From: Pictodentalium vernedei | Lineage: Eukaryota > Mollusca > Scaphopoda > Dentaliida > Dentaliidae | Direction: 5' to 3' | DNA length: 64,000 nucleotides | Assembly: GCA_031216915.1 (NCBI GenBank) | Contig: CM062296.1 | Coordinates: 791,322,823 to 791,386,822, forward strand | In this document: positions 53,180-64,000 of the stretch, one piece after another | Layout of the letters: every line of letters begins with the position of its first letter | Numbering within the stretch: position 1 is the stretch's first letter | The notes under the pieces: generated by a model | What the model saw: the letters and a program-made list of their open reading frames with translations, nothing else | What the model was told of the DNA's origin: nothing | The model's database searches: none | Position numbers and translations under genes: made by a program

Positions 53180-55600
53180 CCAACCATCATTAACAGCATT
53201 TTACCTTGAACCAATAAAAACATATGGGTTTGCCGGCCTAAGCGGAGATCCGTGGCCACAAGCCATAAGGTCCATCGAATATCGGTGACGCAATACAAAC
53301 AGTCTGCTATTCTGCATGATTACCGAAACAATTATACGCATAAAAAATTGACGTTGTTTGATTTTCATGTCCAAGACTGCAATGAACACGATTCACTTGG
53401 CCACAAACTTACAAACTGATAGTAATACGTCGTTGTTTATCTTCAAAAACATCTGGCATCCTTCTTGGAAATGGCGACTTCCAGAGTGGCATATGGCAAG
53501 GGCAATCCCATAATTCACCATTTTTACCGCCGTGCGACGTAATTGGATAGCGTGTCGGGAGAAATACGTTCATTGGATCAAATTCGCGGGGTTTTCTACG
53601 GCAACACCGTTAAAATTAATTAATGGCCTCGACACCGTTGTATATGACAGTCATCTGACAGTAGTTAACTGTAGAATTACGGTAATGTTTTACAGTGTAT
53701 TTGTGTGGAAGAATGGCTTGACCTCTTTTTTTGATCGAAAATATTTACGCTGAGGTAGCTGTTGATTTATGAATTATATACAATTTGGATGGAAAACTAA
53801 ATGACTTCTATTTTGTTGGAAAGGTAGCTTCGTGAATAATAAATAAACATACTTAGACACAAAGTCAGTGGGATAGCCTACTCATTTGAGCGCTCAAACT
53901 AGTTAGTTTTAATAATTTATCATAAAATTTCTTCGACGAAGTTGATGCTTTTTTCTGAACAACAGAGGCGCAAGTTTTTGATGATGGTAATATGACGCAT
54001 CGCGTATAAATGATTTAGTATTTTCGATGCTACTTTGAGGTTGAACAATGCGATGGAATGCTGTGTTGGCAACACTGAAAATAGTGCCCCCACCCCTCCC
54101 CTCCATCCTTAAAATATCTGAAATCGTAATTAACATTTGATACGCGGAGTTTATCCCTTCCACACAAGGGGAACGATTTTGAAGCAAATTCGTACGTCTT
54201 GCGTGTTGGCTGGCGCATACGTCCTTTCTTCTACTCCTCCAGCTGTCTCACACTTGTTTATAAAATAACCCGAGTAACTGTTTGATAACCTGTTTCACAA
54301 AAGCAATGTCACAAAACTTTTCGAAGACCTTCCTCACGCATTATTGTCCTTTATTCAAGCTTATGTTCATACCATTAATTGTCCAATATGCACTGGTGTA
54401 GCCAGGCTGCATGGAATGTGGGGTTGAGAGTGAGGGGGTGGACAAACGCATTTTCTGCTGTCAGTATAAAAATATTTTTCTTTACTTCTTTATACCTCGT
54501 GCTGGATTGTGTATCCCTCAGCCCCAGGTGAAAGTTTGGGGTCTTCACTCGGAAACGTATTGAATTGCTCATACCAATTAGAGCACCCGAGTACTTTCTA
54601 AGACCTGGGTTCCCAGAAATTGAGGTCATACCGTTGAAACTATGGGTCCTGTCACAATTAGCTCCGAAAATGCTCGTTAGTTAACGGACTCTTTACTGCA
54701 GAAACGTGAAGTAGTCTGAAATAGCGTTTGCTCTGTGAAATGCAAAATGTAATGCACTTTTAGCGAGGTCAGTAGTGAAATCACGAATTGAACCGATCAA
54801 ATATATTGAGACCATACACACGCTGGTCATCTGATTACCCCCTTTGCGGTGCAGTACCTCGTTTGCGGTTTAAAAAACAGCAGATTGTTACGCATACAAG
54901 TTGGAAAATTGGTAAGTACACGCATTTCAACAAGTCTACTTGTGTTGCAAACTCTTTCGGGGTAGGTATTAATCACCAATACTTTCATCCAAGAAATATT
55001 TTCATGAGAGAAATAAAAAACAATTTTTTTGAAGTATTTTAAAATGGAAATATGGAGATAAAATTCCAGTTGTTGGGTTTGAACTGCGAATTATATTTGA
55101 AATATGCTATTGTGAGTTCTTGGAGCAGCATCCGTATAGAGAATTGTCTCATTTTAGCCAAATGTGTAAGTTACGTTTGTGAGCCTTTTGTGAAAACATG
55201 TTTAAACGGAATTTATCGAGGTGGGTAATTGATTTTTATGAATACCTTATTTGCGGTGTAAGTTACCACCTTTTGCAGTTTCGGTGTCTGCTGGGTGTAC
55301 CACAATTGCGGTGCGAAGCTTTTAATGGGGTCACTCTTTTACTAAAATGTTGTCTTATCTGAACACTTTTATTCTCTCTGGTCTGTATACAATTAATTCT
55401 AAAGCATTTGTTTGATAAGTCCAAGCATTTTTTTATGATATGTTTAGCCCAATAGTTGGACATTTACTCACTTGTATTGTCTTTGAAGCTCCGAAAATAA
55501 GTATCATGTATTGGGCCAATTCACATTTGTTGATTATCCAGACCGCAAGTTGTTGTTTTTCGCGTGCATCTCCAGTGTCAAGCAGGCCTAGTAAGCGCTC
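53180..55600. other. Host DNA, nothing recognised
   Basis: No gene, RNA or clear repeat. Open frames are below 95 codons and show no family features. Confidence 0.35.
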
Positions 55601-55990
55601 AAATCTGTCCGTCCGTCAGTCAGTCAGTCCGTCAGTCAGTCCGAAATACTTTGGGTTGAAATTTCTAGTCAAAGTTTTCTTGGCTTGTAACAAGGGAATG
55701 ATTTTATATTTGGCCTGGGGCTTGATAATGTTTCGTTGTACCGTGTAAGCAGTTTTCAGGTCTTCCGTGTAGCCACTTCCTGCTTGCCAATTGTTTGAAA
55801 TTTTACTGTACCCACTGAATATAAAAATTTCAGTTGAAGTTTTCTTGGCTTGTATGAAAGGAATTGATTTTATATTTGGTCTGGTGCTTGATATTTTGAT
55901 TTGTACCGTGGAAGCAATTTCCAGATCTGCCGCACAGGCGGTTCCTGTTTGCCGAAAATTTGAAACTGTACTATACGCACTGAAATGAAA
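55600..55990. repeat. Direct repeat of about 180 bp after a 'ccgtcagt' tract
   Basis: A (ccgtcagtcagt)n tract at 55610-55643 is followed by two related units (about 55655-55800 and 55805-55990). They share 'agttttcttggcttgta', 'gattttatatttgg.ctgg.gcttgat' and 'tgtaccgtg.aagca'. Confidence 0.7.
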
Positions 55991-56756
55991 AATTTATGCA
56001 GCGACGCAGTTTCAGACTGGTACTAGTCTTGTTTTTTTTTTTGCAGAAAAAGCCCTTTGATAATTGATCACTTACAAAACCGAGACATTTTTCAAATTAT
56101 GGTGCGTTTTATCACATAATCATCGTAACTTCCAAATCCCAGAGAAACTCTATCAGAGAGCTTTTCTATGAATTGTAAATAGCAACGATTAAGAAAGAAA
56201 AATGTCATTTGCAACACAGATATTTACAGGATGCCATCTCAAAATTGTGAATTCAGGATGGTTAAAGTTTTAATTGAACATACATAATCAAAGTAAATTT
56301 CAAAGAAAATGTTTTGGAATAAAGGGCAATGGGAATTTATTTATTTATTTATTCAATCAGTCCTACAAATCACAAATAATGCGATATAAGGTCACCTGTA
56401 ATAAAACACTATTGTCGGGTGGAAAATCCACCTTCCCACGATTTGGTAGTAATTCGCCCTACATGTACAGAATGGCCGCTGGCGATTATCATCAATAATT
56501 CGACTTGATGTCTTAAAGAAAAATTTCAGGAGCAATTACTATAATTAATTCAGTGTGTAACCAAATATTTACTCACAACTTTCGTTTAAAAAAGCCAGTT
56601 TTCCCAAACAGAACAAGTGAAAACACATTAACATTTTCATCCTTAACAATGAAAAAAATTATCACTTTGCATCAAAAACGGCATTTTGACCCTTGTTAAT
56701 CCAAAATCGGCAATGGTGTTGTAATGAGGGCACAGAGAGAATAACCCGGGGGCGGG
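55991..56756. other. Host DNA, short (ATTT)n only
   Basis: A short 'tttatttatttattt' tract at 56337-56353; no gene is seen. Confidence 0.35.
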
Positions 56757-56825
56757 TTTCTGTCGAAGCCTTTCCTAGAATCTTAGTCGAAGTTCGACTA
56801 AAATTCTAGGAAAGGCTTCTGAAAA
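56757..56825. repeat. Near-perfect palindrome, 69 bp
   Basis: 'gaagcctttcctagaat' is mirrored by 'attctaggaaaggcttc' around 'cgaagttcg'. Confidence 0.88.
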
Positions 56826-56904
56826 TAAAAGTTTGTAACTTAGTGCTCAAGCAAAACATTTCAGTTTTGTGAATGCACATACATAGTGTTAGTTTTGGAA
56901 ACCG

Positions 56905-57095
56905 GGCCCGGTATTATAGGAACCCCGCCGATTTTATCTCATTTCGGCGAATTACCTCAAGCCAGGATTCTCTTAGGCAGGATTTGACTTGCAGTGAAGG
57001 CCTATATTTCCTCACAGGTAAGACCGTAAGGGAATCCTGCTCTAAAGCAATTATGGAAAATCGGCGGGCCCCCATAACGCCGGACTCTAGTGTTA
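56905..57095. repeat. Inverted repeat with long loop
   Basis: 'ccccgccgattttatctc' near 56925 is mirrored by 'gaaaatcggcgggccc' near 57056-57072, and 'ccggtattatagg' by 'ccataacgccgg'. Confidence 0.55.
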
Positions 57096-57189
57096 CCATA
57101 CCGGCCCCATCTCGACGGTTTTGCGCGGATTTATTTTAGGTGCGATATAAGTTATGGAAATCAGGTTACTCCGAATTTGTGAGGCCTGA

Positions 57190-57395
57190 TATACCATATA
57201 TAAATTACAAAATATAAATTTGTATTAAACATATACATCAAAATGGAGGTTTTGGTGGATAGAACACGGAAAACTGATTCGTTTACTCCACAAGTGCTGA
57301 TTGTGGGCACCTGCGGTTCATGGAAGTCTGCGATCGTATTCGTGTGAAAACTGACAACCAAACAATATTTCACGAGAACATCTCGGGGCTACATA
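57190..57395. repeat. Single diverged arm of the 48733-49680 TIR family
   Basis: Shares 'catcaaaatg.ag', 'tagaacacg.aaac', 'ggaagtctgc.', 'cgtattcgt' and 'aatatttcacgagaac' with the left arm at 48830-48960. It abuts the left edge of the old Polinton fragment. Confidence 0.65.
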
Positions 57396-57499
57396 TGCTA
57401 CATATGGTGATCCGACAGTAGACAACAGTGATATGAAACTCGAAGATTACGTGAATTCACATTAGATGAATCCGTTGGAGTGCAAAACCTGTCTATGAC

Positions 57500-58003
57500 T
57501 TGCGCGGGGGAGATGATGGTAATCTCTACACAGCTGACAAAAATGTGGAAATAACTGACGATTATAATCTGATCGTTGAAGATCGAGAATATGAAGGTAC
57601 TAGAGGATTGTGGAATCTGTTCGTGCTGGCTAAACATAACGAATACGAGGAGGAGGATTATAATACGTATGGCGATCTCCTCGTCATGAATGTCATGAGA
57701 AACAATAATGATTCCAGAGAGACAAGACCGAAAGCGAGCAGAAGTTCGAAGTGGAAGAACATGGTGAAACCCATATGGGTTGCGAATAAAGCATTCATCA
57801 AGTCAGTCACCGGACAGGGAATGACGACCACCACGATCATTCCTTGTGATTCCAATACCCTGCTGGAGAGATTAGATCTCTTGATGGCGAGTCGAGAAGC
57901 CGGTAATACTGGAGTGACAAATGAGTTGGTGAGCATATGTGTCAAATTGTTGAATAGAGAAACTTATAAATCGATCATGAACGTGTTGAAAAGGGAAATA
58001 TAA
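57500..58003 (+). pseudogene. Old Polinton fragment: conserved unknown protein, C-terminal part
   Basis: The open frame has no ATG at its start. It matches the C-terminal half of the gene at 33588-34499: 'RETRPKA', 'VKPIW.ANK.F..S.TG.G', the 'TT..P.D...L..RL.LLM.SR..NTG' string, and 'N.L' near the end. The first half of the gene is missing, so the fragment is truncated at its left edge. Confidence 0.75.
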
Positions 58004-58102
58004 AAAAATAATAGTAAATAAAATAAGAAGTAAAAAAAAAAAATTAAATTACATTACAAAAAATATTCAATTAAAAAGACACAACAAGACGAAAGAAACA
58101 AA

Positions 58103-58480
58103 TGTGTTAGTGACAAAGAACAGAGGATTTATGAGATCTTACATCTACAGCGGGTTGGATTTGCTGGATTCGGTGATGGGAGCACTGTTGTGTGCCTTGA
58201 CTTGTGGTGTAACGAAACAGATCGCTTCCCCCGCTATGAAGATTGGAAAGAAAAACGCCATGGATGGAAGCGAGCTCTAGAATCATTTTGGAGGCTGGAA
58301 AGAGGAGTGCTGATTTAATTCAGAAGCTGATAAGACCGGCTTAGCGAGCGAAATTATCGTCGAAATCAGAAGAGATTCTATCAAAGATGAAACTTGGAAA
58401 TTTCAAGGGTTCTTGAGTTGTGCAAATACAGGAATTTGCTAAGACATTGATGACTGGATCTGGATTGAAAGAAATTTAAA
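58103..58480 (+). pseudogene. Old Polinton fragment: small basic protein remnant
   Basis: Decayed copy of the 33047-33427 gene. 'VTKNRGFMRSYIYSG' matches its N-terminus, 'KIGKKNAMDG' its middle and 'GSGLK' its end, with several stops between. It lies between the same two neighbours as in the complete element. Confidence 0.6.
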
Positions 58481-58556
58481 TTAAAAAACGAAGTAATAGA
58501 AAAATTAGTTTTAAAATAAAAGCATAAAATTAACTTGGAACAATATGTAAAGAGAA

Positions 58557-59354
58557 TGGAAATTAAAGATTTATCGTGGAATACAAAAAAGACAGAGGTC
58601 GAATTACAACCTCTTTCCTCAAAGCATAAGAGGATTGATAGTGGTCGGAAAATTGAATGGTGGAAAGACGAATCTGTTGTTGCGATGGGAGCAGTTGGAT
58701 TGCAATAGTTTGTTCATGTTTGGTAAGAGTCTCTTTCAACCCGAATACAAATTATTGCTAAAAGCTCTGAGTGCAAAGTTGCTGAAGGACGTTATAATGA
58801 GAATCTTCAATAACCGAGACAAATTCAAAAAATGTGATCCATCGCTAGCAATGATCTTGCAAGAAATGTCGAGAGAACATGGAAATGATAAAACGTCCAA
58901 TGTGGAATGTCAATTTTACGAAAATGTGAACGACATGCCAGATCCTCGAGACTTGAATTCAGTGCACAGAATCTCAGGATATTCGATGACTTGATGTTCG
59001 AGAAACAGAATCGATGCGAATCTTACTATGTGCGAGGACGTCACAGCAATGTGGACTGTTTCTATCTACCTCAAAAATTGTTACAGATTGCCTAGACAGA
59101 CCATAGGAGTGAATGCGAATTTACTATGTCTGTTTCGTCAAGATTTCAAGAATCTCAATCACATTTACGAGGATCACATGGCCAATGACATGAGCAAAAA
59201 AGAATTCAAGAGATTTTGTAAGCTGGTGTGGGATTGCATACCTTATAATTTCATGGTCATCGATCTGACAAGAACTAAATATTATGGAAAATATAGGAAT
59301 GGATTCGACGATTTTTATATTCCAATTAATAATGAGAAAACAAAATCATATTAA
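58557..59354 (+). pseudogene. Old Polinton fragment: packaging ATPase, frameshifted
   Basis: Homology to the ATPase at 32108-32935 runs through at least three frame changes: an N-terminal 'MEIKDLSWN', a Walker A region altered to GKLNGGKT at about 58650, 'FMFGKSLFQPEYKLL', 'NRCESYYVRGRHSN' (about 59010-59050) and 'RLPRQTIGVNANLLCLFRQD'. It is clearly dead. Confidence 0.8.
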
Positions 59355-59414
59355 GTAGAAAGTAAAAAATATAAATAAATTAAAATTTACAATTATTAAA
59401 AAATACTTTAAAAA

Positions 59415-60044
59415 ATGTTGCGAGACTACTAAACTCAACTATTAGAAAGGGTAGTTGAGAACACAAAAAGATTCTTTTTTGATCATGGTGAGCGATGACA
59501 AGACTGGATTCATGATGAAATTCAATCAACCGATCGAATTGAAGAGGGTTAAGAAGTACGAGATGGTACTAATAAATCTGGAGACATCCTATTCGTTTCC
59601 CAGCATCACAGAGACAAATAATACATTCAGATATTCAAATGGAATGGACTGGTTCATGATTCACATTCCCAAAGGCACTTACAGCATTGTCAATTGCAAA
59701 CGAACTTATTCAGACTAGAATGAAGATCAATGGTCATGATGGAACTGCCATCAACATAACTGTCAACGTCAATACTCTGCAAATGATATTGGGCATGAGA
59801 GGACTATCGAGTGGATTTTAAATGAGATGACACCTTTGGAAAGATGTTGGGATTCGATCGAAATATTTACAAAGGACATGCGACATTGAAAATTATGTTG
59901 GACATTCTCTCTGTCGACAACATTTTGGTGAACGTGGATGTGATCTCTTAAAGTTATGTGAATGGTGGCACACAGCCCACGATCTACTCGTTTTTCTGGA
60001 CGTTTCTCTGGGCTACAAGATCATAGAGCAACCTCGAAACACTT
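59415..60044 (+). pseudogene. Old Polinton fragment: penton-like protein, frameshifted and truncated
   Basis: Matches the gene at 31293-32048: 'YEMVLINLETSYSFPSITETNN' (describing 59560-59625), 'IHIPKGTY' and later 'LGFDRN.YKGHA', 'DILSVDNILVNVDVI' and 'YKIIEQPRN', spread over changing frames. It stops where the LINE at 60045 begins, so the LINE interrupted it. Confidence 0.75.
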
Positions 60045-60910
60045 TATATTTTTATTTATTTATATATATTCATTTCTGTTTATGTAAATATTTTTTCAAA
60101 AGAGATTTAGCAAGCCTTTGTACATAATTATCCATTCTGTAACAATTTATCAAAGAATGTCTGTGGCACTTTCGAATAAATGGTAACAGAGCTGTTTCTC
60201 TTGCTGGTGAATCAGTAGACCACAGATTAAATTCCAGTCAAGTACCAATGGGCTTCGGGTCAAACAAATTACATCTTGCGTCCTTCTCTTCCTTCTCCGG
60301 AAACTCTGTCATTCGGCGGGCATCTCGCCATCTGGCGTAGGGTCCATCCTTTCTCTTCTTCTTCCATAGGGTGCACCAGCTCTCCAGATCATGAATGGAA
60401 TCCTGCAGGCGATTTTTAATTATCTTTCGGGACTTACTGGCCATCCACATGCCTTTATCATCTGAGAACTGTGATAATTCTACAGTTTTCCCCAACTTTG
60501 TCTATGTCATTCACATATATTATGAAAAGAAGCGGGTGTAGGACCAATCCCTGTTGTTTGCCCGCTTCGAGTATTACTTCCTCTGACACCTTGCGGTTAA
60601 CCCTCACCTTGATTTTTCGGTCAGTTAGAAAAGATGATATGATCCTCAGAATTTTAGTGGGTAATTCCATTTTCGATAGTTTATATCTCATGCCATTGTG
60701 CCATACCGAGTTGAACACTTTTTCTACATCCAACAAAAGTGCTGTTCCTATTTCGTTTTGACTTAATGCTGTTTTCATATAATCGACAAGTCTATATGTG
60801 TTTGATTCCCTCTTTCTGACTCCTGTACCCTCTTTGCCATTTGTTATAAAAAATGATTGATTTTGCAAACCATGAAATTTTATAGACAGTACTACTGCCA
60901 TTTTAAAATT
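60045..60910 (-). pseudogene. LINE fragment with reverse transcriptase motifs
   Basis: The minus-strand frame 60901-60458 carries RT motifs: 'ALLLDVEKVFNSVWHNG' (motif A with the catalytic Asp), 'SSFLTDRKIKVRVN', and an altered motif B 'GKQQGLVLHPLLFIIYVNDI'. After a shift, 60495-60238 continues with 'FSDDKGMW', where the usual FADD/YADD motif should be. The catalytic region is damaged and the 5' half is absent. The 3' end meets the Polinton fossil at about 60045. Confidence 0.8.
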
Positions 60911-61885
60911 GTTCTAAAACAATCTGCAACAAAGGTGTGAGTAAAAATATAGAAAAGTAGTGATTATTTACTGGTGTTTCAAAAAAATTCACTCTGCAAC
61001 CATCAAAATTGTCTTTGGTTAATCTCCTTTAACCTTACACACACACAAGAAACCTGTAGCAAATAATTAGATTTAGAAGAATCAGGCTTTATTGCTCAGT
61101 ACTGCTCAGTATTTCAATTAATTTTATGACAACCTGCATTGAATTATATATTATTATTATCACTTTACAGGGCACTCCTTGGCGAATATTTTCATTTTCT
61201 GGGGCTGCACAAAAGACATATTGTCCAGGATGTACTGGGCTGCGGGCCAATATTGAAAAAGTCGACTCAATATGGCCCGTGGGCCATTTCCGGCACCGGT
61301 AACATGATGCACATCTTTTATCATGTGACGTAATGTTTCAATTCAATTCAATTCCCAATTTCCTCTTCTTCCGGCTGCCGCGATTTGTTTCGAAAAATGT
61401 GCAATTTTCTTCTTTCCTTTTCATCGCAAAGCTACATGTTTAGGTGAAACTCCTTCCAAATGGGACACGTATGGGATCTTACTATCGATATTTGGTAAGT
61501 AATAGTTAGTCACTGTGTCTGAAATATGTTGTTAGCACATTGTTTAGCTTCGTCATTCGGTTGCCTTTCTAGATTTCGCTGTAATTTATTTGAAAGTTCG
61601 AGAGGTCAACTCACTCATCACGTGACTGCATTTGTCTATAAATATCACCGGCGACTGTTGATAAACAGACGACACATGCGATTTCTTAAAATCTGAAAAC
61701 CAAAAGTATTACCGGTATAATGTCACAATCAAGTGAGTTAAGTGAAGCTGATTTGCAAAATTTGGACAGTGACTAGTATTATTGTTGAACTTCATGATCT
61801 TCATTTTTGTTCACCTCTGATGAATCATATATAAATGATTGATGATCTGATGTTTTCTCCCTCTTATCCATATATAACCTCACGG
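60911..61885. other. Host DNA, one short ATG frame
   Basis: No clear repeat. At 61720-61776 a short ATG frame (MSQSSELSEADLQNLDSD) follows a TATA-like 'ctataaatatcacc'; it could be a first exon or chance. Confidence 0.3.
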
Positions 61886-62035
61886 TAGTGATAATAATAA
61901 AAATAACATGATTTCTTTTCAAGCATTTCTTTTCCGTCTCGGGCCGATAATAGACCCTTGGGCTGTTGATCATTCCGGTAGGGCCGATAATAAACCATAA
62001 CGCCCTTAAAAATCATGTTATTGTATAATTATAAA
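61886..62035. mobile_element. Foldback element 'ggccgataataga', copy 5 (partial)
   Basis: Has 'aaataacatgat', 'ctcgggccgataatagacccttgggctg', 'gggccgataataaacca' and 'aatcatgttatt' in the order of the family, but the first arm is short. Confidence 0.65.
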
Positions 62036-62700
62036 TTTTAACAAAATATGAAGTACTTACATGTTTGTTTGAATTAAATTCCAAAGTGAAAAATATCCTT
62101 TATAATCCTCCATGATATTTGAAAATTATTCAGAATTACATCCACATAAGCAAGAATACGTCCACACAGCACTACGAACTGATGAATTGACTGGAAAATA
62201 TGTGTTCAATTCCAGGATTGTTTTTTAGCTTCTTGCTTATTAAAACATGTCTTTGTGTACTTGTTTGTTTTGTAATTGCATTGAAATGATCATTGTTGAC
62301 AATTATGTGAGTGTTGTTTATGTTTGTTTAACATTGATATGACTTCACTAATTGTTTGTGTTTTTTAACTGAAATGATTACTGGTAATAATTAATCATAT
62401 GTTGTTATTAAATATGTTATTTTGTTTTTTTATCTGAAATATAAAAATACATTGCAATATTGTATGTTTATCTTTCAAATGCTATAATTTCTTTGGTCAA
62501 AGTATATATTATAATGTTTACAATTTACACGTAAAGTAATATTAATATATGCTATTTATTTTAGATTTCCATGTGTTGTAATTCTGTATCTTGATATGTT
62601 GTAAATAATATAAATGTACTGTAAACAATATAACAAAAAAAAAATGGTTTAGACGTTAATAAAATTATTCTTAACACTTTCATTGTTTGTTTCTCATTAA
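62036..62700. other. Very AT-rich DNA, nothing recognised
   Basis: T-rich sequence with many stops in all frames. Confidence 0.4.
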
Positions 62701-62752
62701 TAACTAACATCTCTCAATTTTCATAATCAATTTTCCATATAAATTTGAAAGG

Positions 62753-62844
62753 GGCCGACTTGTCCTGGGCCGACTTACTCCAGGTCGAATTGTCCTGAGG
62801 TCGACTTGTCCCAAGGCCAAGTTGTCCCGAGGACGAGTTGTCCA
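62753..62844. repeat. 15-bp minisatellite, six units
   Basis: Units of about 15 bp of the form 'gg(c/t)cgacttgtcc(t/c)'. The array abuts the end of the polymerase fragment, and one frame across it is open as a run of Arg/Pro/Thr codons. Confidence 0.8.
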
Positions 62845-62869
62845 GTTCCCTCTGTGAGATAACATTGAC

Positions 62870-63420
62870 ACTCCACCCTTTTTGAACATGAGCAACATGT
62901 CCATGTTGGATAATAATTTCATGCAGATTTCAGTCATCTTCAACAGAGCGTCCCAGCCCAAGCTGGGAGCCATGTAATACCAAGCCAGATCTAGATCATA
63001 ATGTCTTCAACAGACGTCTCAAAAATTTTGGAACACATCTGCCAAGAGAAGGACGTCGGTTTTCAGACAGACATCATAATCTTGCATGTATGAAATATTT
63101 TTCACACTTTTTGAGCATGTTCATTATCAACATTGGAAATGTCAACATCTTATAATTTCAAATAAAAATGATCTTTGGAATGGGGCTTTGACTCATTGAA
63201 TCTATGCGAACCATCCATGTAGGGATAGGGATAGACTCCTTTCCTCAACACACTTTTTATGTGTTCAGTCGTGATCTCGAATTTCTCCTTTCCTAAATTT
63301 CCAGCTAGTTTTTCAAGACTGGTCGACTTGAATTTAAAACTATCTATGAAACGTATTTCTCTCCTGATATTGGTTGCTGACATTTCTCCATCTATTTTTC
63401 TTCTTCTTTTTATCTACGAC
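62870..63420 (-). pseudogene. Old Polinton fragment: DNA polymerase B, central part
   Basis: Minus-strand pieces 63383-63150 and about 62973-62866 match the polymerase of the complete element: 'RFIDSFKFKSTSLEKLAGN', 'LRKGVYPYPYMD', then 'LGWDALLKMTE' and a 'MDMLLMFK.GGVSMLSHR' string, with frame changes between. Interestingly it reads through the place where the complete element has the TGA at 23936-23938. It points the opposite way to the ATPase fossil at 58557. Confidence 0.8.
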
Positions 63421-64000
63421 TATCCATTTCATGAAAGATTAATTGATTCTTTATTTCACAGTAAACATACACATAACAGTTTGCAAGAATAATGATAACA
63501 GTAAATGAAAACACATATGTATACTCTGGGGAATAACATAGCCAGATTGGCTGTCTTCCTGTTTTCCCCAGTATAAATTATATAACAACATTGCACTGGA
63601 CATAGTAGGAGCACACTTAAATGCCGTTGACAAAATACTTTGACTATATTTGAGTCTGAATATCACTTGGGACAACTTAGGGACTTAGAAATAATATGGC
63701 TCTTGGCGGCTGCTGTGCGTTTCAGGCTCCCCACCACGCCCCCTGTCTCAATCACTGACCAGGACAGTATAATCTATCCTAGATGCTACTTGAGCTGGAC
63801 CTGGTAAGGAAAAATATTGTGACGAGCTGGAAAGACACTTGGGTATCACACAAACTAATTTGTTTATTCTATTATTTTTATTACTTTTAAAGTCAATTGT
63901 ATACATTTGTGGCCAAATATAACCAAAAACATAAGAACAGAGTCAAGTTTAGCCAGTTGTTTATGTCTATGTGTTAGCACTAAGTCCTATACTAGCCATA
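63421..64000. other. Host DNA, nothing recognised
   Basis: No gene or repeat I can support up to the window edge. Confidence 0.35.

Overview
The window is nuclear DNA of an animal, most likely a marine invertebrate. It is AT-rich, has no recognisable host gene, and is packed with SINEs, 3' ends of LINEs, foldback elements and palindromes. A mollusc-like host is only a guess, based on the style of the repeats; I cannot name the species. The centre of the window is a nearly complete Polinton/Maverick element (also called an adintovirus-like endogenous virus) at 15138-36646. It is 21,509 bp long, has 425-bp terminal inverted repeats (TIRs) that differ at about 4 positions, starts 5'-AG, and is flanked by a perfect 6-bp target duplication, GGTGTA.

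Layout of the Polinton. The left part reads rightward: an unknown small protein, a membrane protein, a zinc-ribbon/phospholipase A2 protein, a broken integrase and a probable major capsid protein (15.7-19.7 kb). A 62-bp-arm hairpin separates these from leftward genes: a fibre-like repeat protein, an adenain-like protease and a broken protein-primed DNA polymerase B (19.9-26.1 kb). Next comes a 2.58-kb block of four small genes that has been tandemly duplicated (26.1-28.7 and 28.7-31.3 kb). The leftward group then continues with a probable penton/minor capsid protein, a packaging ATPase, a small basic Ala/Lys-rich protein and a conserved unknown protein (31.3-34.5 kb). About 1.7 kb of non-coding DNA with five 277-bp direct repeats fills the space before the right TIR. 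Together the genes describe a virus-like cycle: integrase and polymerase for mobility and copying; ATPase, protease, capsid and penton for particles; PLA2, fibre and a membrane-active minor protein plausibly for entry. Stop codons and frameshifts in the polymerase and integrase make this copy defective. One lesion can be read directly as CGA to TGA by comparing the two halves of the duplication.

Left flank (1-15.1 kb): an alternating tandem repeat; a lone diverged Polinton TIR (1774-2207); SINE copies whose shared body carries either a tRNA-like or a 5S-rRNA-like head; a LINE 3' fragment; and two copies of a long dispersed repeat. One of these copies holds a 1.9-kb TA-flanked element, and the other copy shows the matching empty site.

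Right flank (36.7-64 kb): a TIR element with internal satellite; a series of perfect or near-perfect palindromes (39-57 kb); a foldback family with several copies, one split by a LINE; an old Polinton fragment (57.5-60.05 kb) with four genes still in order, cut by a LINE; and a separate inverted polymerase fragment (62.87-63.42 kb).
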